This document shows positions 1-12,542 of a stretch of DNA of 64,000 nucleotides, piece by piece (positions within the stretch are counted from its first letter, which is position 1; the number at the start of each line of letters is the position of its first letter). The stretch lies in the NCBI GenBank assembly GCA_030435675.1, contig CM059624.1, positions 12,114,769-12,178,768 on the forward strand. The letters are read 5' to 3'. The position numbers were made by a program, and so were the translations under genes. The stretch comes from Steinernema hermaphroditum. Taxonomy: Eukaryota > Nematoda > Chromadorea > Rhabditida > Steinernematidae. A model generated the notes under the pieces. That model saw only the letters and a program-made list of their open reading frames with translations, made no database searches and was not told the origin of the DNA.

Positions 1-1500
1 CAACATAATCCCCAAGCGAGTAGCACTCTTCGTACACAAGCTCATTTTTTGGTCATTGAACCTTTCCTTTCAAATTTTTTTTCATAATGTAACCTCTTAT
101 CTTCTCGATGGAGCACTTCCTTGAAGACACATTTCAAAAGCTATCCATGAATCACATTCCTTTCAACACCAATCGGGTGCAAAGTGATGTCAGCGTTTCG
201 CAAGAGGAAACACCCTATGGAAAGTGTGATAAAAGAGCGCCAGAGATGACCTTCAGTTTTCCTGTCATCTTCCTTTCGCAACCCTTTCTTGTTTGTGCGA
301 CTAGAATAGACTCGATGTGTTTCATACGGACTTCTACCTATTTCTAGAAGTCATTGTGAGTCTCTATAAGAAGAAGGAAGTTTAGAACACCGTCGCAGAA
401 ACCAACAACCATATGTCAGGCCAATTCTGAACTTATTCATAACTATGGCCTTTAATTCCTCTTATTTATAGCCCAGCTGTTATTCGGGTTCGCTTAATAA
501 CCACGCATATTTCCACATTTATGGCAATCCACTTAATATTTTACAACCAAATGCTTTTAAGCATCAAGCATCGGTGAGAACTATTTACATCGAAAACGTG
601 GTTTAAGACCTTACTGAGTCGGCATAATCAACATGTTTTCGCTTCATTCCAAACTCGATGGGGTTTCTTTCTTTGTTCAAATCTATGAGACAAGGAGAGT
701 GTCCTTTGTTTTGTCCAAATGTTGACTTCTACTTCAGAATAGGGTTGAAATTCGGTCAACTCGAGCCGAGTGCCATCCCTATGTTATAGCTACGGCTATG
801 GAGTGAGAAGGTTCATTAGAAGGCGACCTTATACACATAATGGTGATTTGTACCACATTGACTATCAAAAGCAAGCCTAAATGGGCCAGAAAAGGCAGGT
901 CTAACAAAAACTTGGACCCTAGACTGCTTGAAAAAGCCGTAGTTCTGGCGATGTTGTCGTCGTAGCAGGCGGAACACAAGGTTGGCACTCGGCTGGACTT
1001 CACCAAATATTACTCAAAAGAAGTCGGTTCTACTTATCTACACAGACTTTGCAATCTCGGATCCTCTTGTTTGTGCTGTGTGGCGTGTGGCGTGATTTCG
1101 TTATTCGTTTGCTTCAACAAACATACGTGTTCTTCTCTCAATCTTTCTAAGCCACGCCGACAAGTATAGAGGATACAGTTCGAGCCATTCATTGAAATCT
1201 GGCAAACCTGTTAGGAAATGTAGAACTACTGAAATCCCCATAGGAAGGTTCAAATACAAAGTGCATGGCCCTAAAGAGAATTGGCATTTTGCGACGATTC
1301 GTGCGCAAAGGAATGTAAGTACATGCCACTTTTCATGACTACGCTCTTCACGCCAAGCCTGTCCATCCACTATTTAATCCTTAGTAGTTTTCTATAGATC
1401 TGTGAATGTTCGGCTCCTTTCTCGTCACTTTCAAGAAATTCACTTCACGCCACTTTAAACATGGTTTCGACACGATTTCTCAACATTTTATCTTCGTTTC
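1..1500. other. Stretch without a supported gene
   Basis: Only short open frames with no family resemblance and no splice context are seen on either strand. No RNA gene or clear repeat was recognised. It probably is intergenic DNA upstream of the sqst-1 gene. Confidence 0.5.
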
Positions 1501-1936
1501 ATCGGCATAACAACCACAATGAGTATCCTGTTCCCCGCTCACAGTGGTCCCTTCGTGGTCGCCGTTCCTACTTCTCAACTTTTGGTCACTCAAAAACCCA
1601 TCTCCCCGTCGCCTTTGCCTCCTCCCGCCGCCACTCACTACTTGTTTACGGCCGCAACGCCGCCGCATCGCGAGGTCCGACTCGCCTGCTGCGGCGCATC
1701 GATTCCCTTCGAAGGCCTCCGTCGGTGCGCACCGCTCGCCTGGTGGCGGCGGCCGTCGACGACGACGACGCCCTAGTCAGCTGATTTCGCAACGACGCCG
1801 CGCACTCGCTCGCCTCTGCAACGCTGCTGTATTCCGGCGATCCATCCTGCTTATCATCTGCAAACATAACGCTGTCGACCGCCATTCGCTCGCGAGATAC
1901 CCACAGCCATCCGCTTACGTGTTCGCTCGTTTCAGA
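1501..1936 (+). promoter_or_regulatory. GC-rich upstream region and probable spliced-leader acceptor of sqst-1
   Basis: A C/G-rich stretch (about 1590-1800) rich in CGC and GACGAC triplets precedes the start codon. All frames here are open by base composition only, so none is called a gene. A polypyrimidine-type acceptor (TTTCAG, AG at 1934-1935) sits one base before ATG 1937, which is the usual layout of a nematode trans-splice site. The region is therefore read as promoter plus outron. This is inference; 5' cDNA ends would settle it. Confidence 0.5.
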
Positions 1937-4900
1937 ATGGAGAACATCAACGTCAAGTTCGACTACCGTGGCAAGATTCGCCGCGTCGTCGTCAGTGATT
2001 TCGACGACCTCAAGTTGAAGGTCTATCAGGCGGAGCCTGGATTCAAGGGATATCTTGCCTGGATCGGTTCGTTGCCGTTTTTATTTCGTAAATATAATGA
2101 CGTGGGACAAACAAACGAATTCTAGAATGTTCTCACATAGGGAAATGCGGTCAGATATTCGGATGACGTTTAACCGAAGTGGTGTAAACAATGGTTTTAT
2201 CCGAAATCTAATCGGAAAGTAGATTGTACTTTGACGTTGTTTCGAAAGCGGGTAGAACTGCGAAATATTAGTTTCGAAATCAAGGTTCTTTGAAATAGGA
2301 AAAAGGGTAGGGTCTTTCTTTGTTTGTACTCACAGGATATGAAATGCTGCTTGTTCAAATTCTGACCCATCCAAGCAGAGGGATTTAGCCTAGGTTTGAC
2401 GATTTCCTCAGCTGCGGACAGCATGTGACTGTTTCGACACATTTAAAGTCACCATGGACACATAGAGGTAAGCATCAATCGAATCGGTTGGGGCCATGGT
2501 CCACCCAAGACGATCTCTTGTCCGTCTCTCATGAAAACACACAAAGGCTATGTTGTCGACAAAAGTGCATCGTTACGATAAGCGTGGAACCATGGGTTTC
2601 CAGATAGAACCCGAAACGTTAATCCTTTCACATGACCACGGTTGCATCCAATTCGATTACTGCTCACCTCTGTATATATGTGCTGCCCTTAATGTATCTC
2701 GCCAAAATCCACCAGGTGCATGGTGTCCACATATCAGTGTGGAAAACATTTAGTTGTTTTCGATGAGAAGAAGACGCTGCAAAAGAAAAAACCAAGTACA
2801 AACCATGTAAGGTGTAAACATTACACCCGAAGTGCATCAGTAGAAACCACGGATCGAGTAACGTTCCATGTTTGTATAAACAACTTCACATCAAGATGTG
2901 GGTTTGTAGATGGCTGATGCTATGAAGATAGCTTGGTAGGTTGATGTGTGCTTTTTACAATAGGTAATCAAACCCAAAAGTCAACTTATTATCGAAGATA
3001 AACCGACGAAAACACCTTGTCTTTTTCAGATGAGGACAACGACAAGATCGCGATCGAATCGTCCTACGAATGGATCGTCGCCTCCGACTACTTCCGATCG
3101 GTGAACCCCACTCCGGGCGCCTGCTTCAAGCTCGTTTGCGTCGGTCCGTCGCACTTTTGTTTATCGCCGCCACTAATGTATTCCGTTTTAGATGCGGAGG
3201 AAGAAGAGGAGACGCGCGAGAAGAGCGAAGAGAAAGCCGAAAATAAAGTGACTCACCACTTTGTTTACTGCGACAACTGCTATCCCGGCGACAACTTCAG
3301 CTCCAACAAGCCCATTCAAGGAATTCGCTACAAGTGCGCCGTCTGTCCCGACTTCGACCTCTGCGAGAAATGCGAGAAGACGGGGATGCACGCGGAGCAC
3401 GCGATGATCCGCTACGTCAAGCCGACGACTCCCCGATGCGAGTCCACCCTCATCGGCTTCTCCCACCCGACCACCCACTTCCGTCGCGGATACTCGTGTC
3501 CATTCAAGAACGCCAACTTCCAAGACGTGCTGAAGCCGAAGAAGGAGATGGGCCAGGGTGACGAGAAGGACGGCGCCTTCCCTGTTTACGGGCCTTCGTC
3601 GCTCCGCGAGGTGAAAGAACAGCGCCGTGCCATGCGCCATGCCCGCCGAGAGGCCCGCCGCAACGAACGCGCTCAGAGAAAGGAGGACACGGAGCGCATT
3701 ATCTCCGAGACCACGGCCAAGGTGCGCGACAACGTGCTCAACGGGGTTGAGTACCTCAAGGAGGTCGGAACTCAGCTTCAGCAGGCACTTTCCAACTTCG
3801 GTGAGTTAGACAAACAAAGGGGATGTGCACAGGAAGGGAGTGTAGAAGTGATCGTAGCTATCAAGCTACCGTAGTTGCTCACGAGTGCATAATGCTGATA
3901 ATTGGCGTCTTTGATTATCAGAAAATCATGCCTAATGATGTTTTCCAAATTCGATTGAAACCAACTTGCCAATAAAATGCATTTTATCTGAGGTCAAGTA
4001 GTAGATAACTACTGTAGCTCATTGAAGAAGACAAGGACTTCATTGACTCATCGAATTTTAGGAATCGACTGCGATTTCGACGTCGAGTCGGGTGGCCAGC
4101 TCTTCAACGTCGACGAAAAGAAGGAAGAAAGCCGCAAACGAGCCGCCAGTTCTCCTGCTGAGCCCACACCCCAGCAGGCTCCCACTGCTCCAGTTGCTCC
4201 TACGCCCCAACGCCCCTGCTCCATCCCATTCCGCCACCCCGTTCCGGCCGACATTTACCAGTCCCTCGTACAACAGGTGGCCACGCCATCGGAGGTTCTT
4301 GAACGCGCTGCCATCGCGCAGTCCGAGAAGCCGGCCCAGAAGCCCGAGGCGGAGCCTGAGCCACAGGAGACCACTCTTGAGCGCCAGCTCCGCGAGTACA
4401 GCGAGCAGATGGCCAAGAAGGCGGCCGAACGCCTCACCGAAGTGATCACATCGCAGCAGCAGACCCTCGAGGCCGCTCACCGTGTGGCCATGCAGGCGGC
4501 CACTGGTGCCTTCTCGAACCTCGTCCTGAACGACCCGAAGCCGAAAGTGCCCGAGGAGCCGAAGCAGAAGTCGTTTGTCGTCTACTCGGACTCGTCGGAC
4601 TCCGAAGTCGACGACGACAAGACTGTCCACGACATTGTCGACGTCTCCTCGGCGCCGACGCCGAACCCCACTCCCGCCATCACCCAGACCAACACTCCTC
4701 CGTCGGAGATGGAGCAGGGACGCATCGAGGGTGACTGGTTCGTCATGGAGGGGCGCCAGTCGTTGCCCGACTCGGAGGTCTCCCTCGCGCAGGAGATCCC
4801 CGAGATTCCCGAACAGCCTCGTCAGCCCGCTCAGGCTCCAGCCCCCGAGGAGCCTGAACCTCGCGAGGTCACTCCTGATCCGGCCGTCGTCGTTCTTCCC

Positions 4901-5528
4901 GTCTGCACCGCCGGAATCCCGATGCACGTCCCCGGCCGCAACAGCATTCGTTCTCCTGGTCCTCACAATCCTCGTTTCGGATACACCCATCCTCGTAAGT
5001 CTTGCTCATACAAGGAAACAGATCGCAAATTCATAGGGGCATCCCTAAGCGCCATATATCACAGAAAAAGCTGGAAACGGTGGAATTCCCCGCAGTGGGG
5101 TCACTGTCCTTGTTGTTTACCTGCCAGGCGAACATAAACTTTTTTACGAGCTTGTTTACGGAACCAAGAGATGACGTTGGATAGGCAGGAAGTTGAGGAA
5201 GTTGAGTAACGAAGAAAACAGAATATGTCATTGATTGACATTTCAAACCGGGGAAAATTAAGCAAATTCATTTCTTAAATCGCCCTAATCCAATCACCTT
5301 TGAACGTAGTCACCTTCTTTCTCGTTTGCCCTCCCAGAGACGTGAATCTAACCTCTTCTTTTAGGCCCCGAAATCCAATCGACCGCCGACGTTCTGGTCG
5401 AAATGGGCTACGACAACTGCAACGGCTGGCTCACACGTCTCTCCGAAGAAAACGATGGCGACATCAACCGCGTCATCGAAGCGGCCCAGCGCGATCCTCT
5501 CCACCTGCAGCGCCTTCAGCGCCTCTGA
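1937..5528 (+). CDS. sqst-1: SQST-1/p62-type selective autophagy receptor (PB1-ZZ-UBA)
   Basis: Five exons, 1937-2066, 3030-3143, 3192-3800, 4062-4994 and 5365-5528, join in phase to 649 aa. Residues 1 to about 85 form a PB1 domain with the basic face (K7, R15, R16) and the acidic OPCA loop (D44-E45-D46 onward, created across the first splice). A ZZ zinc finger lies at about 105-155 (CxxC at 108/111, then CxxC, CxxC and His pairs). The middle is Pro/Gln/Glu rich. An aromatic motif in an acidic context at W510 (EGDWFVME) sits where a LIR is expected, but has Met at the +3 position. The last 50 residues form a UBA domain (EMGY motif). p62 family members link ubiquitinated cargo to LC3/GABARAP on autophagosomes and polymerise through PB1. 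The 48-nt intron 3144-3191 is a multiple of three, so unspliced RNA would read through. Identification of the family is firm; exact splice sites are my own reading. Confidence 0.93.
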
Positions 5529-5624
5529 AAACTGTACATAACGACAAATACCGTACCACATACCCATGTATTACCCCTCGCTGTTTCTGTTACGTCCCTA
5601 TTTTGAGTAGTCTCTCTCCTTTCT

Positions 5625-5630
5625 AATAAA
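5625..5630 (+). terminator. AATAAA poly(A) signal of sqst-1
   Basis: Canonical AATAAA hexamer 97 nt after the sqst-1 stop codon, the only such signal in the 3' flank. Confidence 0.7.
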
Positions 5631-6160
5631 GTAGTCGATTACATTGTCCTCTTGGTCCCCGAGTCATCGCTCGTCCGAACTGCTCATCTGGCCGAAGAGC
5701 ATAAACAACTCTGAGTGCTCGTGTCCCAGGCCACCTCTGTCCCAGGCCAACGGAGTTGAAAAGAAGATAGAAGGTGTGGATTGGGTGCGCCGTCATAAAC
5801 AAAAAGTGCCTGTTTTCCTTGATGGACGCGTAATTAGGGGAAGTTCGTGTTTCTGACAACTCGGCTCAAGGACAGTTGGCACAAACGGATTCGAAAATAA
5901 ACACGATGGGTGCTGAGGACAATTCCTAATGGATGTCAAAATAAGATTAGTACTACGGACCCCAAAATAAGTTTTGTTGTTTCGTCGGATCTGTCTGTTT
6001 GCGTCACCCTTGCGGGATACGTGCGCAGTTCGTAGTGGGACTACAACATCGAATTCACGCGCAAGCACGTTGTTTTCGTCGGAAGTGGCACCGTGACACA
6101 TCCACTGCTCGCTGTTCGAGCAACATTTTCCCTATCCGGTCTGACATATTTTGGTCCTTC

Positions 6161-6274
6161 TTCTAGTTATGCTGAGAGGTTCTGGAAAGAGATGTTATTA
6201 GGAAGATTGAATGAGTAATCATGGATGCTGAGTTTAAATGAGTTATTCATTCTAGTTATGCTGAGAGGTTCTGG
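6161..6274 (+). repeat. 25-bp direct repeat pair
   Basis: The sequence starting TTCTAGTTATGCTGAGAGG is found identically at 6161-6185 and 6250-6274, 64 bp apart. It may be the footprint of a small local duplication or slippage event. Confidence 0.7.
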
Positions 6275-7088
6275 TATTTGGATTTGTAGGTATTTGCTTC
6301 CTGTGTGCATGCATGAATGTTTGAAATAGGTTCCAAAATCGTTCAAGAAGCGGCACAAAGACTCTTTTTGAGCGATTCTTGGAGCGATGGAGTGAAAGCC
6401 TCTGCGATTAGGGCTAAATGGAGGTGAATCCTTCCCTAAAAGCACCTAGCGACTCTTCTTTTTTTGCTATTTGGTGGCTATGTGCATGAATTGGGAAGTG
6501 TTTGAAATGGGTACCAGAAGCAGTGATGCGTGGATTTTTTTCTAAGATCGACGTGAAAACGATCGTTTTTATTCTTTCTTCTGTCATGATCGATTCGTTT
6601 TCACTGAATTTCGTATGTGGGATTTTAACGTGCGTCCTATTTGGCTGAACATAGAGAAGACGCTGTTTATTTCATCTGTGAACGCTTATCGACGCATCTA
6701 GTTCTAATCTTTCGAGCCATAGGAGCCATGCACATACAGATCGAAGGAGTTGCCGATGTTGTCGTCGTGACTCGTAAGAAACAGGTTATAATCGAGGCTT
6801 GAAACCCTTTTTGATTTTGATTCTGTGCGGAATTGTCAGGAGAGGGTAAATTTTGGCATTTTACAAATGTCCCAAACGGAAAAAAAATTCCCTCCACAGA
6901 GGAGTCATGTCCCCTGTCACGTCCAGTGAAATGATCATTTCGCACAAGCTGAAGTGTACGTACAGTGACGCTACATACTGCCCCCGCGTTATGAAGAATA
7001 TGGTATGATCTGTCACATCCCAAATCAGCTTGTGTAGATGAATAACGGAGAGCTAAGAACGACCACGCATAAAGATAAGTTAATCTCA

Positions 7089-7171
7089 TTTGACAAGCGA
7101 TGAGTGTGCACCTGCTTGAATCTATCCACTGAGATTGTCGTTAATGAAGAGCACACTCATCGTTTGCCAAA
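7089..7171. repeat. Inverted repeat with 21-bp arms
   Basis: Arms at 7089-7109 and 7151-7171 are reverse complements with two mismatches around a 41-nt loop. The layout fits a small hairpin or a decayed MITE. No function is evident. Confidence 0.6.
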
Positions 7172-10100
7172 TCAGATATCCTCCACGCATGCCCGACATT
7201 GTTAACTCTGTCAGGAACCTTGGCCGTTATTGAATTCAGTCATGCTTAAACCATCTATCTGAGATACCGCTCTATCTTGTATGTTCTCTATAAACGATGA
7301 GAGATGAAGTGGAAGGAAAACGTGTTGACCATACATCGCGAATAATCTTCTTGAAATCCATTCGAATGTGACGCACTTTCAATTCCGATTTGTATTGCTT
7401 TGCGATTGGGATACTGGGATTGGTGGTAAGACGGGGATTACACTACATACGTATGGTCTGCTTTCCATCTGTTTGTTTCAAACGTTTCTTTCGGGCACTC
7501 CATCTGAAGCTTCCACAATGTGGTCGGTCATCATTCTATCCCGTAAATTTGCTTATGTCACTTCGAGTGGGATAGTGAGAGAGAGTCATCAAATGCCTTG
7601 AAATGATGCTGGATTGAGTCTTATTGTAAATCTCATTTACTATGGAAAGCTACTTAGTGGGCCCGTTGTTTTCTTCTCAGGAACCCGAGAAAGGAAATGA
7701 CAAAGACGAGTCTGAACGATGACCGTCTTTATCAAGATGAACAAAGCTGTTTTGGTGCTTGCCGAGAAGCGACGTCTGGCCCATGGCTACGGTTATGGCC
7801 ACGAAAGTGTTCTGTCAATGTCAACGTCGGTCTTCAACGGTTTGCCATGCTCTTCTTCGCCAATTCTGATGATCTTGTCCCCGAGGATCCTTGGCAGATG
7901 GCGATGGCTGAGGAATAGGTTGGAGTTTCAAAACAAGACCACAAATCACCGCTGGGGGTGTTAATCCCAAAGCAGTAATCCCTTAACGCTTAATCTTTCG
8001 CCTCGAGATCCGCTTGTTTTCCTTCTTTCCCAAAGTTTATTTTCTTCCATTTTGAACCCAACTTCGCAGCCATAAATATTATCACATCACTCTCCACCGA
8101 ATTCCAGAAATCCCTCGTCACTTCCTCGTCTTCTCATACCGTATCCACCATCAGTCAAACGCTCATTATCGCACCTCACATGATTTATCCGCTCGTCGTG
8201 CCTCCTTCTCTTGAAATAATTCAGAAAGAAGATGAACGGCCCCAGGCGCAGACGCCCCTCAATCATTTTGCAAACTTTTTCTCCGCCATGTTTTGAATAT
8301 GAAGTGCGCCAAATTGATGTGTTTGGGTTCATCTGCGAATTCCTCTTTACACCTTGCAGCCGCACCTCCCTCATTTCGCACTTTTTTGCGCGTCTGGAGT
8401 TCGCAGATAATGCGCCGTGTCACCGGGTGTCGCTTCTTTAAGCTTTGAGCCCCGATCTTTCAGTCGTCTCTGCCCCCGGCCTAATCAAGAGTCCTGTTTC
8501 CGATTGAGTTTGGCCACTTGATGTTGTGAGTTTTGAACTTTTAGTTGATTGGCGGCATCCTGTTTTGATTCCCGTCTTCGCTGACGTGAGTTATACAATT
8601 TTTCACAAGTTTCGTGTGAAATCTTGTAGAATGCTTAAGGCTGGGTCAGGTCGAAACATAGACTCACATGGTGCGTATATCCAGTGAGACCAAGCACACC
8701 TTAGATTATGGGTTAGTGCACCCTGAACGCTTTTTAAAATGTGAGATCTACCGAGATCAAATGCTCTTTTGCTAAAATGCTAATGTCTCTTTCGCTCGAG
8801 TCTTTCATTTGTGTCACCAGCCGAATTGTTCGGGTGCCTGAAAGTTCAGGTACTCGACCCGAAAAATCCGAACCCGGCAGCTCTGATCGGTCCCCAGTGA
8901 TCGGTCAGGCCGTTCACTCGCTCTGTCTGAGTGAGTTGGCCGAATGAGTTGAGTGAGCGGTCGTATCTTCTTTGTGCTTTGTATGACGCCTGATTCAAGA
9001 CTATAAACTCGGTCTCGTTTATTTCATGTCAATGCTTAAATTTCGACCACGACTGCGACTACGAGCTGCTAGTGTTTAGCAGTTGCTCATAGATTTACTG
9101 AGTAATCATTTAACCATTAACAACCATTCAATCATTTAAAGGCGTATGAAACATTCTCTGAGGAAGAAATGAGGTCACCTTGATTCCTGACTTTACGATT
9201 TTTGAAAATCGTCAGCTGCCACAGGCGTCTGGCACTCTAGTGTCATTTGTCGGGCTCTTGACTCAATAGATCATCTGAAGATTCTTAACAAAGCATGGTT
9301 GTAACTTGAACAACGCAATAAGTTAAGTGGAGATGTTACCATTCTTTTTAACCACTTTCTACTACGCACTCATTGACAAACGGGCGCCTTATCGTTATTT
9401 TGAGTAGTGACGATCTCTGCATCATCCCTCGATTGGAAAAAATAAGATTTCTAACGTTGTTCCAAATAAAATGGATAGGTTCACGATACAAATAATTTAA
9501 GCTTTACGTGTTACTGAACAAACTACAGTGCAGTGCAAGGTCTCTTATAATATGAAGACCTACATAACTAATCGGGTTAGGTTCAGCCCGTTTTTTGGAT
9601 ACATCAGTTCTGGAATAGGGTTGCGAAGAAAAGTCGAGGTTCGAGGATGAGCTTTGCTTTTTGGCCCCATGTCGAAACTCGAAGACACACTCGAAAGAGC
9701 CAAGTGTTCCATCACGAATGGAAAAGAAAAATCGACTTTTAAGGGAAGGTTAGAAGCAAGTTGATATGTAAAGACGTTCTGAGGTAAGATTCAGCCCTGG
9801 GAAGCCCGAGATCAAGGCATATTCTCGTTCAAAATTCCGAATGGCAAACAGCGGCTTCTTCTTTCGGCTCTTGCCTCCATTTGAGTATATTCAGCCGCGA
9901 CCAAAGAATCGTGTTTACATAGCTTGCGGTCCCATTCGTCTCTGATAAATGAGCTCACACCTCAAAGTTTAAATCGGAAATCCGCCGACCATTCTAGCCT
10001 CAAAACAAACAACAGACGCCTGTTGTGACCCCAACGACCTTCATCACCGATCATCAAGATGGCAGACACTTGGACCTCTGGCTTCTCTGTGTGTCTTTTA

Positions 10101-10794
10101 AAAACACTTTACGATAGAAAAACAGAAGAGAGATGTAAAGGATCTAATGGGAATCTTCGACCTTTGATAAGGGCACAGGCACACTCTATCGCTTAATTCC
10201 ACATTATGATAACCCATTTTCCTTTTTTCTCTTGTTGTGTTTTTGTATGCGACTCCTCTCCGTCCAATCAGATTTGAGTGTTTCTAAAGGAATCCAGAAT
10301 CAAAACCCTTTTAGCACCAATTCAATTTGCCCATCTTCCTACTGCGCAAAATTAGCGTTCAGGGCTCCCCGTTCCCGCCCGCATGTTGACATGTCGCTCT
10401 CGAAAAGGAGCATCGGAAATCCGTCTTACGTCCTTGAGTGTTCGGCCGCCTCTATCACGAGGTGTTTTCTTTGAATGCTTCGGTCAAAACAGCTTACAAG
10501 CCGAATGTAGTGGCTCTTTCCTCGCTTAATTTCTTCCCTTTCCCGCATGAACTTGCGAGATTACGGTCGGCGATTTGTCACGACTTCTTTTTGTGTTCTA
10601 CTTGTGCTTAAGCACTTCCTGCAATCAATCTCAATCTAGATGCTAATTTCGACACGAGAGGCCAAGTGACAAATTGGCGTCTGACGAGTTCGACCAGTTT
10701 AAAATATGATCCTCTTTTTCTCGATAAGTGCACGCGGACACAAAAACTTCCTACTCCAAGTCCAATGTGAAGACAATTATCATCTGACCAAAAA

Positions 10795-11420
10795 TATCGA
10801 AGCTCTGATTATATACTGTAGCGCTGACCTTTTCGCAAAGGGTTGAAAGAATGTCGAAAACAGCGCTTTGCCCTTTTCATGCACTTTTCTCATGTCTATT
10901 TTTAAAACGTTTATTCATTTATAGGGCTTTATTTCTTGGATCAAACTGATTTACGTACATCAATCTTATCATAGGTGAATCAAGTAAACCCTCGAAGATC
11001 ACTTTAAAAAAAGATCACTTTAAACAGAAGTCTGAGAAGTCATTTGTGAGGGTACGCAAACGAGAGACTTCCACTATGACTCTGGCGATGCTAGGCTTTG
11101 AGTTCTTTTGCAGTTTTCAGTGATTTTTTGCCTATTTTGTAACCAGCAGAGTTGTCGGTTAGAGTTTTACAGTTTTTTAGCCCACTTCAGACCTTTGCAG
11201 GAACACCAATCTTGCCGCCCGCAGGGCTGTTGGCTACTTGGCTTTTAGTACCTGGAGGGCGCGAATTCGCGCGCAGCCGCGCTTATAATCTATAAACATG
11301 ACCGAAAACATCGAAATTACTGTAGCTCTATCCGTTATGCATTATTTTCAAAGTGTCGAAAACAGACATTAGCTATTTGCCCTTTTTATGCACTCAGGTT
11401 AATTTTGTTTTTTAGATTTT
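10795..11420. repeat. Dispersed repeat family marked by GCGAATTCGCGCGCAG
   Basis: Two related segments occur locally: about 10,815-10,890 and 11,325-11,390 share an ACTGTAGC start, GTCGAAAACAG and a TTTGCCCTTTT.ATGCAC tail. A second block (11,190-11,290) containing CCCGCAGGG and GCGAATTCGCGCGCAGCCGCG recurs at 23,160-23,250 and in shorter form at about 25,440-25,465. This points to one interspersed element with several diverged copies. The class is not recognised. Confidence 0.55.
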
Positions 11421-12510
11421 TTTCCGGCTAGAGTGAGGGCCTCTGCTCAAGCTGCTTTATGGAAGACGCTTCGAATACACACCTTTTCGGTCGCGATACA
11501 CGTGTATGCACTTCTGCTCACAACTAGGCATCTTCTCAGAAGGAAGCGGCAGAACACGCTAGATCGGAGGCGGGAGGAAGTCCCTTAAGTGTGTTTACAT
11601 CAAATATTTAAAGGTCCTCCCCCAGTGCAGGAACGCATGGAGCCACCATAAAAGCTTCTTCTTGAGAGGAATCGTTTCTTGCCATAACTTTATACCGCCA
11701 TTATCGCTTCCTGGTCCTATAATCTATCTTCTCCGGTCATCTACTATTTCACCTTAGGCGCTTCATAGCTAGAATCTCGAAGTGAATCGTGGAAAATATG
11801 AAAAATTTGGGGATTAGAAATTCGCGAAAATCTGAGTGGTCCAAAAATTTGGTCGAAAATCTTCAAATTCGATTTTCTTATCAGACTTGTGAGTGAAAAC
11901 ATGCTGTCAACATCCTCTGAACGACTTGCGGATTATACTAACATAGATGGTCCCTTCCGTGGACAGTTCCACAGCAGTTCCCGTACCACATCACTTTGTT
12001 TTGCCCAATCTGTATTCTCAAAACTCATTACCCAGCAAGCCTATATCTCAATCGGCACATGCACTGTAAATAAGTGAAAAATAGATTCTATTGTTGTCCC
12101 AACTCCGAATCTTTGGATGAAAACATCGCTTGGAACAACAGTGATTTAATGTTTCTATCGGATCCACCTGATCTTAATCTCAGCTTGCTCTTGTTATCCC
12201 CTCGTTCGACCTTTCAAGTCCGACTTTTCGCCTTCTTATTGCTTTTCTGTCTTTCCTGGCTGAGGGCAATAATAACCATTCATTCATCACCACAGGAATG
12301 TTTCAGTCGACTGCTTCGGCCGGGCCAGAGGCGCACGCATAAAGGTCAACTTCATTTCCCTACCCTTACCATAAAAAACTCTTTTTTTCTATTTATACAT
12401 CAGGCCCCCAACAGCTGCCATGAGTCTGTTATGATCGCGTCGAGAGTTGTCATCGTTCATTGGAGGGGAGGTGCCCTCAGCGAGATAAAAGACGCCTCCA
12501 ATAGACCAAA

Positions 12511-12518
12511 CGTTTCAG
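12511..12518 (+). promoter_or_regulatory. Probable trans-splice acceptor before the SERINC gene
   Basis: CGTTTCAG with AG at 12517-12518, 24 nt ahead of the start codon and with no upstream coding exon, fits a spliced-leader acceptor. Confidence 0.45.
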
Positions 12519-12542
12519 ATCGAACCAACTGCTTGTGTCGTC

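Larger units (their letters stand above)
5640..12510. other. Gene-poor 6.9-kb interval
   Basis: No exon chain with proper phase could be assembled on either strand. Present are a 25-bp direct repeat (6161/6250), an imperfect hairpin (7089-7171), and dispersed-repeat sequence at about 10,795-11,420. A short frame at 7734-7960 starting MNKAVLVLAEKRR has a dibasic site followed by HGYGYGH, faintly like a neuropeptide precursor, but has no signal peptide or splice context and is not called. The interval may hold regulatory DNA for the flanking genes. Confidence 0.5.

Noticed and set aside
1461..1885. Long overlapping open frames on both strands upstream of sqst-1
   Set aside because: They follow from C/G-rich composition with few stops, have no splice context of their own and show no family resemblance; a trans-splice acceptor sits just before the real start.
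3188..4990. Long minus-strand frames over the sqst-1 exons
   Set aside because: Antisense shadows of the coding exons, biased by codon composition; the plus strand has clear PB1, ZZ and UBA domains.
7734..7960. Possible neuropeptide precursor (AEKRR then HGYGYGH)
   Set aside because: No signal peptide, single dibasic site, no repeats of a mature peptide and no splice context.
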